Source: CAINVV01 sp963663675
Lineage (GTDB): Bacteria > Bacteroidota > Bacteroidia > Bacteroidales > Prolixibacteraceae
NCBI GenBank assembly: GCA_963663675.1
Contig: OY760498.1
Location: 1,488,001 to 1,552,000 of the forward strand
DNA length: 64,000 nt
Reading direction: 5' to 3'
Each line of letters begins with the position of its first letter. Position 1 is the stretch's first letter. The position numbers and the translations under genes were made by a program. The notes below the pieces were generated by a model. That model searched no databases. It saw only the letters and a list, made by a program, of their open reading frames with translations, and was not told where the DNA came from. Shown here in pieces: positions 26,379-35,019 of this stretch.

Positions 26379-27392
26379 TTATAAAATTTCGTTGAGTAAT
26401 ACAGGACGCTGTTCCAGTACCGATTTTTTTGCAGCAAGGGCAATTGCCACTGACTGAAGTCCATCTTCGCCTGATACCGGCAGAGTCAGATTATTGACCA
26501 CTGCATTGCAGAAAATTTTCATCTCATTGGCATAAGCCTCGAGGTAACGGTCCATAAAAAAATTCAATGGCAAAGAGCCATGTACGCCATCTGCGGCAAA
26601 GTAGCGGTGATTTTCGGGGTAGTTGTTATCGGCGCATGCCATGCCTTTAGACCCGAATATTTCAACCCTTTGATCATACCCGTAAACTGCTTTTCTGCTG
26701 TTGTCGATAACCCCGATAGCACCATTGGCAAATGTTAAAGTTATGACGGCGGTATCTACATCACCTGCCTTACCGATTTCTTCATCGACAAGAACTGCAG
26801 CTTTTACATATACTTCAGTGACTTCGCTGCCGGCAATGTACCTGGCCATGTCAAAATCATGAATGGTCATATCCATAAACATACCTCCTGAAACGGCGCT
26901 GTATTCTGCCGGAGGGGGTGCCGGGTCGCGTGAGGTAATTTTCAGAATGTGAGGATCGCCAATTTTTCCATCTACAACCATTTGCTTGATTTTCTGGAAG
27001 TTGGGGTCGAAACGACGGTTGAATCCTACCATAAGTTTTACCCCTGCTTTTGCAACGGCATCCAAAGCTCCCTGGATAACAGGAAGAGAAAGGTCAATCG
27101 GTTTTTCACAAAAAATGTGTTTTCCGGCTTGCGCTGCCTCGACGATGTACCTGGCATGGGTGTCTGTTGGAGAACAGATTACAACGGCCTCTACTTCAGG
27201 ATGATTGATGACGTCTTTGTAATTGCTGAAAACGGTTGTGATGCCAAAATTGCCGGCAACTTCTTTTGCTCCGTCCAGATTAACGTCTGCTACCGCCACA
27301 ACAATTGCCTGCGGAACATTTTGTACAAGCGTGGCAATGTGAACTTTGCCTATACGTCCCGTACCTATAACGCCTACTTTTAGTTTTTGCAT
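26379..27392 (-). CDS. iolG: myo-Inositol 2-dehydrogenase (Gfo/Idh/MocA family)
   Basis: Oxidises myo-inositol to scyllo-inosose with NAD, the first step of inositol catabolism. 337 aa. The Rossmann motif GVIGTGRIGKVH is at the N-terminus, followed by the catalytic-lysine motif CEKPIDLS, GFNRRFDPNF and the family's DMTIHDFDMARY with the active-site Asp/His. These are close to IolG rather than to a generic member, and the cluster context (iolE-like, iolA, iolD, iolB) supports it strongly. It is the last gene of the minus-strand operon, 32 bp after the iolE-like gene. Confidence 0.9.
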   Translation of the reverse strand: MQKLKVGVIGTGRIGKVHIATLVQNVPQAIVVAVADVNLDGAKEVAGNFGITTVFSNYKDVINHPEVEAVVICSPTDTHARYIVEAAQAGKHIFCEKPIDLSLPVIQGALDAVAKAGVKLMVGFNRRFDPNFQKIKQMVVDGKIGDPHILKITSRDPAPPPAEYSAVSGGMFMDMTIHDFDMARYIAGSEVTEVYVKAAVLVDEEIGKAGDVDTAVITLTFANGAIGVIDNSRKAVYGYDQRVEIFGSKGMACADNNYPENHRYFAADGVHGSLPLNFFMDRYLEAYANEMKIFCNAVVNNLTLPVSGEDGLQSVAIALAAKKSVLEQRPVLLNEIL

Positions 27393-27424
27393 TGTTTGGT
27401 TCTGTATTTAATTGGTTAAATGAT

Positions 27425-28324
27425 TTATAAGCCTAGTGACTGAATGAAATCGCGGTTTCTGCGTGCGCAGACTTTGGGATTTCCCATTCCCGGGAGGACA
27501 TCCTGCTCTACAACGATCCATCCTGCATATTTTTGCCTGTTCAGTTCAGCAACAATTGCCGGAAAATCAACGGATCCTTTTCCAAGCTCGCAAAACACTC
27601 CACTGCCGACAGATTTAAAATAATCCCATCCTTCCTTGCGGGACTGTTCTGCAATGTCTCTATGACAATCTTTGAAATGTATGTGCCAGATTCGCGATTT
27701 GTGTTTGACAAGCGCTTTCATTGGGTCGCCACCTCCAAATTTGTAATGTCCCATGTCCAGCACAAGGCCTACAAGGTCAGGATCTGTCAGCGCCATCAAT
27801 TGATCTATTTCTGCAGGAGTTTCAACATATCCGGCACAATGGTGATGAAATACAGTCCGAAGCCCAGTTTTGTTTTTAACTTCCCTGGCAACATAATCAG
27901 CGCCTTCGGCAAAGATTTTCCATTCATTTGAAGAAAGTCCCATTTCACTGGTCACACGACCTGCGTTTTTTGTCCGTTCAGGAACACTGCCATTGTCGTC
28001 AGCAAGAACAATAAATGCATCCTTGTATCCTGCATCTGCCATCAGTCTGGCAGTTTTGACTGCAACTTCAGCGCCGGCTTTGTGTTTGGCCAGATCCTTC
28101 AGAAAAACGGGGACAAAGGCACCTACCATTGATAACTCACGGCTATCGAGTTCTCTCTTTAGTTCAGCGGGTTCTGTGGGCATAAATCCCCAGTCGCCGA
28201 GTTCACTTCCCTGGTATCCGGTTTCCCGGATTTCATCAAGTACCTGTTCATATCCGGCTGCTTTGCCGTCAAGATCGAATTCAAGCACTCCCCAGGAACA
28301 TGGGGCATTGGCAATTTTTATCAT
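27425..28324 (-). CDS. iolE: Inosose dehydratase-like TIM-barrel protein
   Basis: 299 aa, AP-endonuclease-2/sugar isomerase fold. It opens with IKIANAPCSWGVLEF and contains GYQGSELGDWGFMP, FHHHCAGYVETPAEID, VLDMGHYKFGGGDP and WHIHFKDCHR, whose Glu/Asp/His residues form the metal site. Inosose dehydratase (IolE) converts scyllo-inosose to the diketo intermediate that IolD hydrolyses. Position between iolG and iolA, with iolD and iolB in the same operon, makes IolE the likeliest role. A related epimerase (IolI/IolH) remains possible from sequence alone. Confidence 0.8.
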   Translation of the reverse strand: MIKIANAPCSWGVLEFDLDGKAAGYEQVLDEIRETGYQGSELGDWGFMPTEPAELKRELDSRELSMVGAFVPVFLKDLAKHKAGAEVAVKTARLMADAGYKDAFIVLADDNGSVPERTKNAGRVTSEMGLSSNEWKIFAEGADYVAREVKNKTGLRTVFHHHCAGYVETPAEIDQLMALTDPDLVGLVLDMGHYKFGGGDPMKALVKHKSRIWHIHFKDCHRDIAEQSRKEGWDYFKSVGSGVFCELGKGSVDFPAIVAELNRQKYAGWIVVEQDVLPGMGNPKVCARRNRDFIQSLGL

Positions 28325-28370
28325 GATGCGTTCTTTTAGTTTAATAGAAATGATATTTTAAACACATTGG

Positions 28371-29840
28371 TTAAAACTTCCGGGTCCATTCGTCATTCCA
28401 TCTCTCGATGACCACTTTTGTCTGTGTATAAAATTCGACAGCATGTGAAGACTGGCCATGAAGATCGCCGAAGAAACTCTCTTTCCAGCCGCTGAATGGG
28501 AAGAAAGCCATTGGGGCTGCAATTCCGATGTTAACACCGATGTTGCCGGCAATAGTGTTGTGGCGGAATTTTCTTGCGGCGCCACCACTTCTGGTAAAAA
28601 TACAGGCTGAATTACCATAACGGCTTTGGTTGATGATTTCTATGGCTTCATCCAGGGTATCGACCCGGATAATACTAAGCACCGGGCCAAAGATTTCCGT
28701 CTGGTATACTTTGCTTTTCACATTTACATTGCCAAGAATTGTCGGAGCCATAAAATATCCCTCCTCAAAGCCCGGTACGACTATATTTCTTCCGTCCAGC
28801 AAAAGATCTGCCCCGTCATCGATTCCGGATTGCAACAGTGATTCGATCCGCTCTTTGCTTTCTTCCGTGATAACTGGTCCCATATCTACATCAGATGCCA
28901 TCCCATAACCTGTCTTTTTGGATTTTGCCAGTTCAACAAGTTTGGCAGGAATGATTTCTGAAGCCTGACCAACCGTTATTACCACCGAGGCTGCCAGGCA
29001 GCGCTGTCCGGCACATCCGAAGGCACTGTCAGTAATAATTCTGACAGTGGTATCCATATCCGCATCGGGCATAATAACCACTGCATTTTTTGCCCCTCCC
29101 TGGGCCTGTACCCTTTTGCCGTGAAGCGTGCCAGTTTGGTAGACGTGTTTCGCGACAGCAGTTGATCCAACAAAGCTAATTGCTTGTATGGATGGATGTT
29201 CGAGTATGGCATCAACCGTTTCTTTTCCACCGTGAACCATATTCAGCACACCCTTGGGTAAATTAAGTGATTCAAAAAGTTCGAAAATCTTTGTCATGGT
29301 CATAGGAACTTTCTCTGAAGGCTTTACGATATAGGTGTTTCCGCAGGCAATTGCATATGGCATAAACCAGAACGGAATCATAATCGGAAAGTTGAACGGG
29401 GAAATGCAGGCGCCGACACCCAGTGGCTGACGGATCACAAATTCATCGACTCCAGTTGCAATATCCTCAGAGAAAGGACTTTGCAGCATAGTTGGAATGC
29501 CGCATGCCACTTCAATATTTTCTACTGCACGTATCATTTCTGCTTTCGATTCAGCAAAAGTTTTACCGCACTCTTTGGTACAAATTTCTGCAATAATGTC
29601 TGTATTGGCTTCAAGTACCTGTTTCATTTTGAAAAGGTATTGCACCCTCTGTGTAGCCGGGGTATTCCGCCAGCCTGTTGATGCATTCTGAGCTGAAGCT
29701 GCAGCTTCAAATATGTCATCTTTGCATCCTGCTGGAACTTTTGAGATGGACTTTCCCGTTGCCGGATTGATAACATCCATCACAGTTTGTCCTTTGCTCT
29801 CAACCCATTGTCCGTTGATGAAGTTTTTTAATGTTGTCAT
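28371..29840 (-). CDS. mmsA: CoA-acylating methylmalonate/malonate-semialdehyde dehydrogenase
   Basis: 489 aa aldehyde dehydrogenase. It has the MMSDH-type start (KNFINGQWVES), PFNFPIMIPFWFMPYAIACGNT, the NAD-loop SFVGSTAVAKHVY and the catalytic Cys in GCAGQRCLAASV. The combination MIPFWFMP and GCAGQRC is characteristic of the CoA-dependent MmsA/IolA class, which has no need of the usual glutamate general base. In inositol catabolism (IolA) it converts malonic semialdehyde to acetyl-CoA and CO2. Located between the iolE-like and iolD genes. Confidence 0.92.
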   Translation of the reverse strand: MTTLKNFINGQWVESKGQTVMDVINPATGKSISKVPAGCKDDIFEAAASAQNASTGWRNTPATQRVQYLFKMKQVLEANTDIIAEICTKECGKTFAESKAEMIRAVENIEVACGIPTMLQSPFSEDIATGVDEFVIRQPLGVGACISPFNFPIMIPFWFMPYAIACGNTYIVKPSEKVPMTMTKIFELFESLNLPKGVLNMVHGGKETVDAILEHPSIQAISFVGSTAVAKHVYQTGTLHGKRVQAQGGAKNAVVIMPDADMDTTVRIITDSAFGCAGQRCLAASVVITVGQASEIIPAKLVELAKSKKTGYGMASDVDMGPVITEESKERIESLLQSGIDDGADLLLDGRNIVVPGFEEGYFMAPTILGNVNVKSKVYQTEIFGPVLSIIRVDTLDEAIEIINQSRYGNSACIFTRSGGAARKFRHNTIAGNIGVNIGIAAPMAFFPFSGWKESFFGDLHGQSSHAVEFYTQTKVVIERWNDEWTRKF

Positions 29841-29881
29841 TTTATTTTCATTTATGTTCCTGTTTTTCTTAAGCGAAACTA

Positions 29882-31741
29882 TTAGAGATAATATTTCTGT
29901 TTCTTTTTGTGTTCTTCGTAATCGGAACGGGCCTCCTTAACGGTATCAATTTCAGATACTTCTGCAATGGCAACCTCCCACCATGCGTATCCGGGAACAC
30001 CTTTGGTAAGGCTTGTCTCAATTGTTATAACTGTGGTCTCTGACTGCAATTTTGCTTTTGCCAGGGCATTTTTTAATGATTCTATGCTATCTGCTTCAAT
30101 TACATGGGCTCCCAGGCTCCGGGCATTCTGAGCAAAATCAACCGGAAGAATGTCACCGGTCAGCAACCCGGTCGATTCTTCTCGATACCTGTATTTGGTG
30201 CCGAATCTTTGGGATCCGATGGATTGGGATAGTCCGCCGATACTTGCAAAGCCGTTGTTATTCAGTAATATAATAGTGAATTTTATGCCCTCTTGTATGG
30301 CTGTGACAATTTCATTGTTCATCATCAAATAATTGCCATCTCCCACCATGACGTAAATCTCACGGTCCGGACAGGCCATTTTGGCCCCGATACCTGCCGC
30401 GATTTCATATCCCATGGTAGAATAGCCATATTCGAGGTGAAATCCCTTTGGGTCGCGAGTCCGCCACAGTTTATGCAGGTCACCCGGCAGACTGCCTGCC
30501 GCACAAAGAACTACGTCCCGGGGACCGGCAAAGTCATTGACGGCACCCACAACTTCACCCTGATTGACAGGAGTTTCACCGGATATTTTATAAAATTGAT
30601 TGACTTGCTTGTCCCATTCGACATTCATCAAAGCAACTTTTGCGCGGTACTGGTCTGCTACCCTGTATTCTTTCAGCATCTCAGTCAGCTCTTCGAGGCA
30701 TACTTTTGCATCTGCAGTCAGGGCAAAAGCTGCATGCTTGAAGGAGTCGAAATCAGTGATATTGATGTTGATAAATTTTACGCCGGGATTCTGGAAAGCC
30801 GTCTTGGATGCTGTTGTAAAATCACTGTAACGTGTGCCAATACCAATGACCAGGTCTGCATCTCCTGTAATTTCATTGGCTCCCGGTGTGCCGGTTGCAC
30901 CAACTGCACCAAGATTGGAGGGGTGATCGTATGGAAGTGAACCTTTGCCGGCAAACGTTTCAGCCACAGGAATGCCTGTCTGTTTGGCAAGTTTTTTGAG
31001 TATTTCAGTAGCGTCACTGTAGATAACGCCTCCACCGGCTATTATTACAGGTTTTTGAGCACTTTTAATCAGGTTGACAGCCTGTTTCAGCAACTGAAGA
31101 TCAGGTCTAGGCCGTGCAATTCTCCAGACTCTTTTGCTGAACAAGGCTACAGGAAAATCAAAGGCTTCAGCCTGAACATCCTGGGGCAGGGCAAGGGTAA
31201 CTGCGCCAGTCTCAGAAGGTGAGGTAAGTACCCTCATTACCTCAGGCAGCGCGGTGATCAACTGTTCAGGCCTGTTGATGCGATCCCAGTATTTTGAGAC
31301 AGGTTTGAAACAGTCGTTCACTGATATGTCCTGTGTTGAGGCAGATTCAAGTTGTTGCAAGACAGGAGCGACATTTCTTCTGGCAAAAATGTCGCCCGGA
31401 ATGATCAGAACCGGTAACCGGTTGATGGTAGCACAGGCAGCGCCAGTGATCATATTGGTTGCACCCGGCCCGATGGAGGAAAGGCATGCAAACGTTCCCA
31501 TGCGGTTTTTCATTTTGGCATAGGCCATCGCGATATGAACAGAGGATTGTTCGTTACGGGTCATGATATAGCGGAAGTCTGTGTTCTGCATCAAACCCTG
31601 ACCGACACCCGCAACTATGCCATGTCCGAATATCCCGAGGCATCCGGCAAAAAAAGGTGATTCAATCCCATCGCGTTCGACATACTGATTCTTGAGAAAC
31701 TTCACTACTGCTTGTCCTACTGTCATTTTAACTGTTTCCAT
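29882..31741 (-). CDS. iolD: 3D-(3,5/4)-trihydroxycyclohexane-1,2-dione hydrolase
   Basis: ThDP-dependent enzyme that opens the inositol ring to give 5-deoxy-glucuronate. 619 aa. The cofactor motif GDG...NN is visible as VGDGNYLMMNNEIVTAI followed by IILLNNNGF; the N-terminal half has FGHGIVAGVGQGLMQ and LSSIGPGATNMITGAACA. Length and the NGFASIGGLSQSIGSQRFGT stretch fit IolD rather than acetolactate synthase. It lies 41 bp upstream of mmsA/iolA in transcription order and downstream of the EEP-family gene. Confidence 0.94.
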   Translation of the reverse strand: METVKMTVGQAVVKFLKNQYVERDGIESPFFAGCLGIFGHGIVAGVGQGLMQNTDFRYIMTRNEQSSVHIAMAYAKMKNRMGTFACLSSIGPGATNMITGAACATINRLPVLIIPGDIFARRNVAPVLQQLESASTQDISVNDCFKPVSKYWDRINRPEQLITALPEVMRVLTSPSETGAVTLALPQDVQAEAFDFPVALFSKRVWRIARPRPDLQLLKQAVNLIKSAQKPVIIAGGGVIYSDATEILKKLAKQTGIPVAETFAGKGSLPYDHPSNLGAVGATGTPGANEITGDADLVIGIGTRYSDFTTASKTAFQNPGVKFININITDFDSFKHAAFALTADAKVCLEELTEMLKEYRVADQYRAKVALMNVEWDKQVNQFYKISGETPVNQGEVVGAVNDFAGPRDVVLCAAGSLPGDLHKLWRTRDPKGFHLEYGYSTMGYEIAAGIGAKMACPDREIYVMVGDGNYLMMNNEIVTAIQEGIKFTIILLNNNGFASIGGLSQSIGSQRFGTKYRYREESTGLLTGDILPVDFAQNARSLGAHVIEADSIESLKNALAKAKLQSETTVITIETSLTKGVPGYAWWEVAIAEVSEIDTVKEARSDYEEHKKKQKYYL

Positions 31742-31753
31742 TTGCCTGGTGTT

Positions 31754-32632
31754 TTAGAGTGATGCTTTGATTAAAACCGGATTATGATCTGATAGATAGA
31801 GTTTTCCCGACATTTCAGAAATAACGGAAAACTGGGATACAGAGACCTTGTTTTTTATAAAAATGTAATCTATGATTGCCCTGCTTTCCTGCGGAACTGT
31901 CCCGAACCCATGGAAAGTCCATGCCGGACCGGTAACAGCCGCTGCAACAGACCTTGAATCAGTCAGATGATTGTTCCTGGTTACGTCTGTAAGGATTTTG
32001 ATTACTTCGGAATCCGGTGACGAATTAAAGTCGCCTGTAACAATGGCGGGCAATCCATTGGCAATCTCGTCTACTTTTGATAAGAGCAGTTTTGCACTTT
32101 CCCTCCTGGCTACCGGTCCGATATGGTCAAAATGGGTGTTGATAAAGGCAAATTCCTTACCAGTTGATTTTTCCCTGAGGATTACCCATGTAACAATTCG
32201 TTCACAGGCTGCATCCCAACCTTTTACCCCGACATTTGTCGGATTTTCGCTGAGCCAGAAGGTTCCGCTTTTCAGCATTTCAAACCTCTCTTTTTTGTAA
32301 AATACTGCACTGAATTCACCGCCTGTTTTTCCATCCAGCCTGCCCACCCCTTTGTAATCATAACCAGGAAGCAATTTCCTCATGTCATTCAGTTGATTGT
32401 AAAGTACTTCCTGGGTACCCAACACATCGACGCTGTGAGTTAGAATCATATCCGTGGCAAAAGCTTTGCGGTATTTCCAATTGTTTGCACTATCTGCCGG
32501 ATTGTCATAGCGTATGTTAAACGTCATCAGGTTAAGCTGAATCGTTACATTCGAAGAATTCGTTTTTGCTGTACAAGTATTTATCCCCCAAACGATTACA
32601 ATAAAATATAGAATGATTCTATTCATTTTCAT
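31754..32632 (-). CDS. Secreted endonuclease/exonuclease/phosphatase (EEP) family protein
   Basis: About 292 aa from the ATG at 32632; a longer start at 32647 is possible. The signal sequence is IILYFIVIVWGINTCTAK. EEP motifs in order: LMTFNIRYDN, LGTQEVLYNQ, EFSAVFYKKERF, FINTHFDHIGPVAR, VTGDFNSSPDSE and the terminal YLSDHNPV. These carry the Glu, Asp, Asn and His residues of the family. Members cleave phosphodiesters or phosphomonoesters, including inositol phosphates. Being 12 bp before iolD, it may release inositol from phosphorylated precursors outside the cytoplasm; this is inference. Confidence 0.85.
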   Translation of the reverse strand: MKMNRIILYFIVIVWGINTCTAKTNSSNVTIQLNLMTFNIRYDNPADSANNWKYRKAFATDMILTHSVDVLGTQEVLYNQLNDMRKLLPGYDYKGVGRLDGKTGGEFSAVFYKKERFEMLKSGTFWLSENPTNVGVKGWDAACERIVTWVILREKSTGKEFAFINTHFDHIGPVARRESAKLLLSKVDEIANGLPAIVTGDFNSSPDSEVIKILTDVTRNNHLTDSRSVAAAVTGPAWTFHGFGTVPQESRAIIDYIFIKNKVSVSQFSVISEMSGKLYLSDHNPVLIKASL

Positions 32633-32647
32633 TAATTTATATCTCAT

Positions 32648-32965
32648 AATTCATAACTCATATCTCATTTCCCGTCTCTCTGTTCCCGATTTCTTTCCTT
32701 CCGTCCGAAATCATCCAATTTCAATTTCAAACATATGCTCGCGGACGGTCTTTTATCCTCATCCATTACCCCGGGTTTCACCCGGGGCTATTAACATTTA
32801 ACCCCTCAGGTGTTAAGCCAGGCAGCGGTGTTCGTCCGTTCCCCGTTCTCCGTTTTCCCTACACTTTATCCTTTATCCTTTTCTTCCTTTCTCCAGTCAC
32901 CGTTCTCTCATTTGCATATTAGCATATTAGCACATTAGCACATTAGCACATTTTACCGGCGTATC
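32648..32965. repeat. Non-coding repeat-rich spacer inside the inositol cluster
   Basis: No gene seen. It contains an 18-bp sequence TAACTCATATCTCATTTC (32654-32671), whose complement recurs at 58546-58563; a GC palindrome CCCCGGGT-TTC-ACCCGGGG (32769-32787) followed by a TTAAC/GTTAA-bounded hairpin; pyrimidine-rich filler; and five tandem copies of an 8-bp unit GCATATTA/GCACATTA at 32914-32953. These resemble dispersed intergenic elements rather than operon DNA. Confidence 0.65.
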
Positions 32966-33859
32966 CTATAAATTGTTCATATCAATTGTCACCAGCGGTA
33001 TTCTGGGATCCATGGCTTTCCAGGTCCCATAAATCCATTTATGATCCGGGTCATCGCTGCTGGCAAGACTCTGGTCGCTGCCTGCCAGGAAATTCAAGTA
33101 ATAAACGTTGTAACCATGACCGGCAATTACCGGATGATAACCCTCCGGGACCAATACCATGTCATTGTTATGAGCTTCAGCTATTTCATTGAGGCTTCTG
33201 TCATCGTTGTAAACTTTTTGAATGGCAAAACCCTGCGGTTTGTCAATTTTATAGAAGTATATCTCCTCCAGGTCGGCTTCCAGGAGTTTTCCCGTATCAG
33301 GATCTGTTTTCCTTGCATCATGTTTGTGGGCAGGGAAGGAGCTCCAGTTTCCGGACGGAGTGTATACTTCGACGCAAACTAACTTATTGCAGGGTGATCC
33401 GGGGGGCAATAACCTGTTAATCTGACGACTGGCATTGTCACCTCCACGATATTCAATTCCCATATTCATGACATCTGCAGGAGTTATGAAATGAGCCGGA
33501 TAATCGTCCTCTGCGGCACACCAACTGCATGCCATGTCCAGTGAATTACCAACAGGAGTGATTTCAAATTGTGTATTTTTTGGAAGGTACAACGCGTGAG
33601 GCAAACCACTGAAAACATCTTTTCTTCCATTGGTCGTTTTCCATGTTCCCAGGGATGTTTCTGCCGAAAAATTCCCGCCCAGTAAAACAAAAAGATATTC
33701 ATTGTTCCCGGTTTCCCCGACCCACTTCTCTCCTGAAATCATGGTTTTCGCCAGGAAGTTCAAATGTTCCCAACCGGCATCATTTGACGTAACGTATTGA
33801 TATACGCCTTTGTCCGAAGATGGCTTCTCCAGTAAATGACATTTTTGATCTCTGTTCAT
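32966..33859 (-). CDS. iolB: 5-Deoxy-glucuronate isomerase
   Basis: Cupin-fold isomerase that converts 5-deoxy-glucuronate (from IolD) to 2-deoxy-5-keto-gluconate. 297 aa. Typical motifs: the YVTSNDAGWEHLNF start, RGGDNASRQINRLL, the metal site VEVYTPSGNWSSFPAHKHD with LEEIYFYKI, and the C-terminal VLVPEGYHPVIAGHGYNVYYLNFLAG. All IolB hallmark histidines are present. It is separated from the EEP gene by a repeat-rich 318-bp spacer and lies 36 bp after the transaldolase-like gene. Confidence 0.95.
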   Translation of the reverse strand: MNRDQKCHLLEKPSSDKGVYQYVTSNDAGWEHLNFLAKTMISGEKWVGETGNNEYLFVLLGGNFSAETSLGTWKTTNGRKDVFSGLPHALYLPKNTQFEITPVGNSLDMACSWCAAEDDYPAHFITPADVMNMGIEYRGGDNASRQINRLLPPGSPCNKLVCVEVYTPSGNWSSFPAHKHDARKTDPDTGKLLEADLEEIYFYKIDKPQGFAIQKVYNDDRSLNEIAEAHNNDMVLVPEGYHPVIAGHGYNVYYLNFLAGSDQSLASSDDPDHKWIYGTWKAMDPRIPLVTIDMNNL

Positions 33860-33895
33860 AGTTTATTATTTTGCCAACATTCTCCAAAATAGGTA

Positions 33896-34984
33896 CTACA
33901 CAATCATCAGTTCCCTAACCGTTGCGATCACATTAGTGGTTGCCTGGCAAAACTGATTCAGCGTCCTTACTGTGGCACCAAATCCATCAAATTCCTCCAC
34001 TGTCAAACCATTTTCATCGTAAGCGCGTCGAAAATCCAGGAACTTTTTCTCCAGCTCAGCAATGATTTTCTCAGCTACAGGTGCATCCATCCTGTTCTCT
34101 ACAGTCACGTCTGAAGCATTGTATCTTTGCTGCCATAGCCACGGAGGGGAGATCACAACATCACCGCCAATGAACTCCGACCAATGATAATGATTTCTGA
34201 ATGCAGCACTTAACAGCCTCAGCCGATATCCTCTTTCGCGGTAGATTTGGTAGGCCTTCTTCATAACAGCGACACCTGCCAATTCAAAAATTTCAGGGTT
34301 GGCGATGATGTTTTGCTTGTCTGCCACCGTTTTCAGTAAGTCGTCAAGTCTCCCTACCATGATCGTACAGACAGGCCCCATCGTGCTGATATCCTTTCCT
34401 TCTTTTTCTCGCCGAACCAATCCGCGTTCGACCGCTTCTGCCACAGCTATGGCCTGTGCAACAGTAAAACTTACGGTAGCATTGATGCTGACACCCAGGT
34501 AGGTTGCCTCTTCAATGGCTATTACGCCAGCTTTTGTGACAGGTATCTTAACAATGATATTCGGAGCAAGTTCGTTGAAATGTACTGCCTGTTGGAGGAT
34601 CTTTTCCGGATTACGGTAGAACCTCGGATCTGTCTGGATGGATAATCGTCCGTTTTTGCCTTTTTCACGATTAAATATTGGCATCAAAAGGGTAGCAGCC
34701 TTCTTGGACATTTCCTCAATAAGCAACCAGGCAACTTCATCTTCCGTGGCAGTTGGATTTTCAAGGATTATTTGAGGGATTCGTATTTTCCAGATATCCC
34801 ATTCCTGTTTTAAAACGCTGTTGACAATCACCGGATTACAGGTAGCTCCGAGCGCTCCGTGTGAAATTGAATTTTTCAATTCCTCAATTGCACAGGAATC
34901 ATTCCAAAGTACAGTCGGAGTTGTTTGCGTCATTTCGTGCAGTACGCTTTTGTATACACTTTCATGCATCGATTCTTTTTCCAT
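33896..34984 (-). CDS. Transaldolase-family protein in the inositol operon
   Basis: 362 aa, longer than classical transaldolase. ALGATCNPVIVNSVL corresponds to the T-NP loop of class I transaldolases, and NIIVKIPVTKAGVIAIEE contains the candidate Schiff-base lysine. SINATVSFTVAQAIAVAEAV and SAAFRNHYHW also fit this fold. Canonical inositol catabolism needs a kinase (IolC) and an aldolase (IolJ); neither is seen in this window, so this lysine aldolase-fold protein is a candidate for the C-C cleavage step, although that is inference. Start could also be the ATG 12 bp downstream (34972). Confidence 0.8.
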   Translation of the reverse strand: MEKESMHESVYKSVLHEMTQTTPTVLWNDSCAIEELKNSISHGALGATCNPVIVNSVLKQEWDIWKIRIPQIILENPTATEDEVAWLLIEEMSKKAATLLMPIFNREKGKNGRLSIQTDPRFYRNPEKILQQAVHFNELAPNIIVKIPVTKAGVIAIEEATYLGVSINATVSFTVAQAIAVAEAVERGLVRREKEGKDISTMGPVCTIMVGRLDDLLKTVADKQNIIANPEIFELAGVAVMKKAYQIYRERGYRLRLLSAAFRNHYHWSEFIGGDVVISPPWLWQQRYNASDVTVENRMDAPVAEKIIAELEKKFLDFRRAYDENGLTVEEFDGFGATVRTLNQFCQATTNVIATVRELMIV

Positions 34985-35019
34985 TTTAATTATAATTGAA
35001 GTTTTTTAAGTTAAAATCG

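Noticed and set aside
32601..32622. Palindrome ATAGAAT-G-ATTCTAT as another copy of the sulfatase operator
   Set aside because: It falls within the coding start of the EEP-family gene (codons for NRII) and can be explained by the protein sequence.
32914..32953. Tandem repeats resembling a short CRISPR array
   Set aside because: The unit is only 8 bp with no spacers and no cas genes; it is slippage-type tandem DNA.
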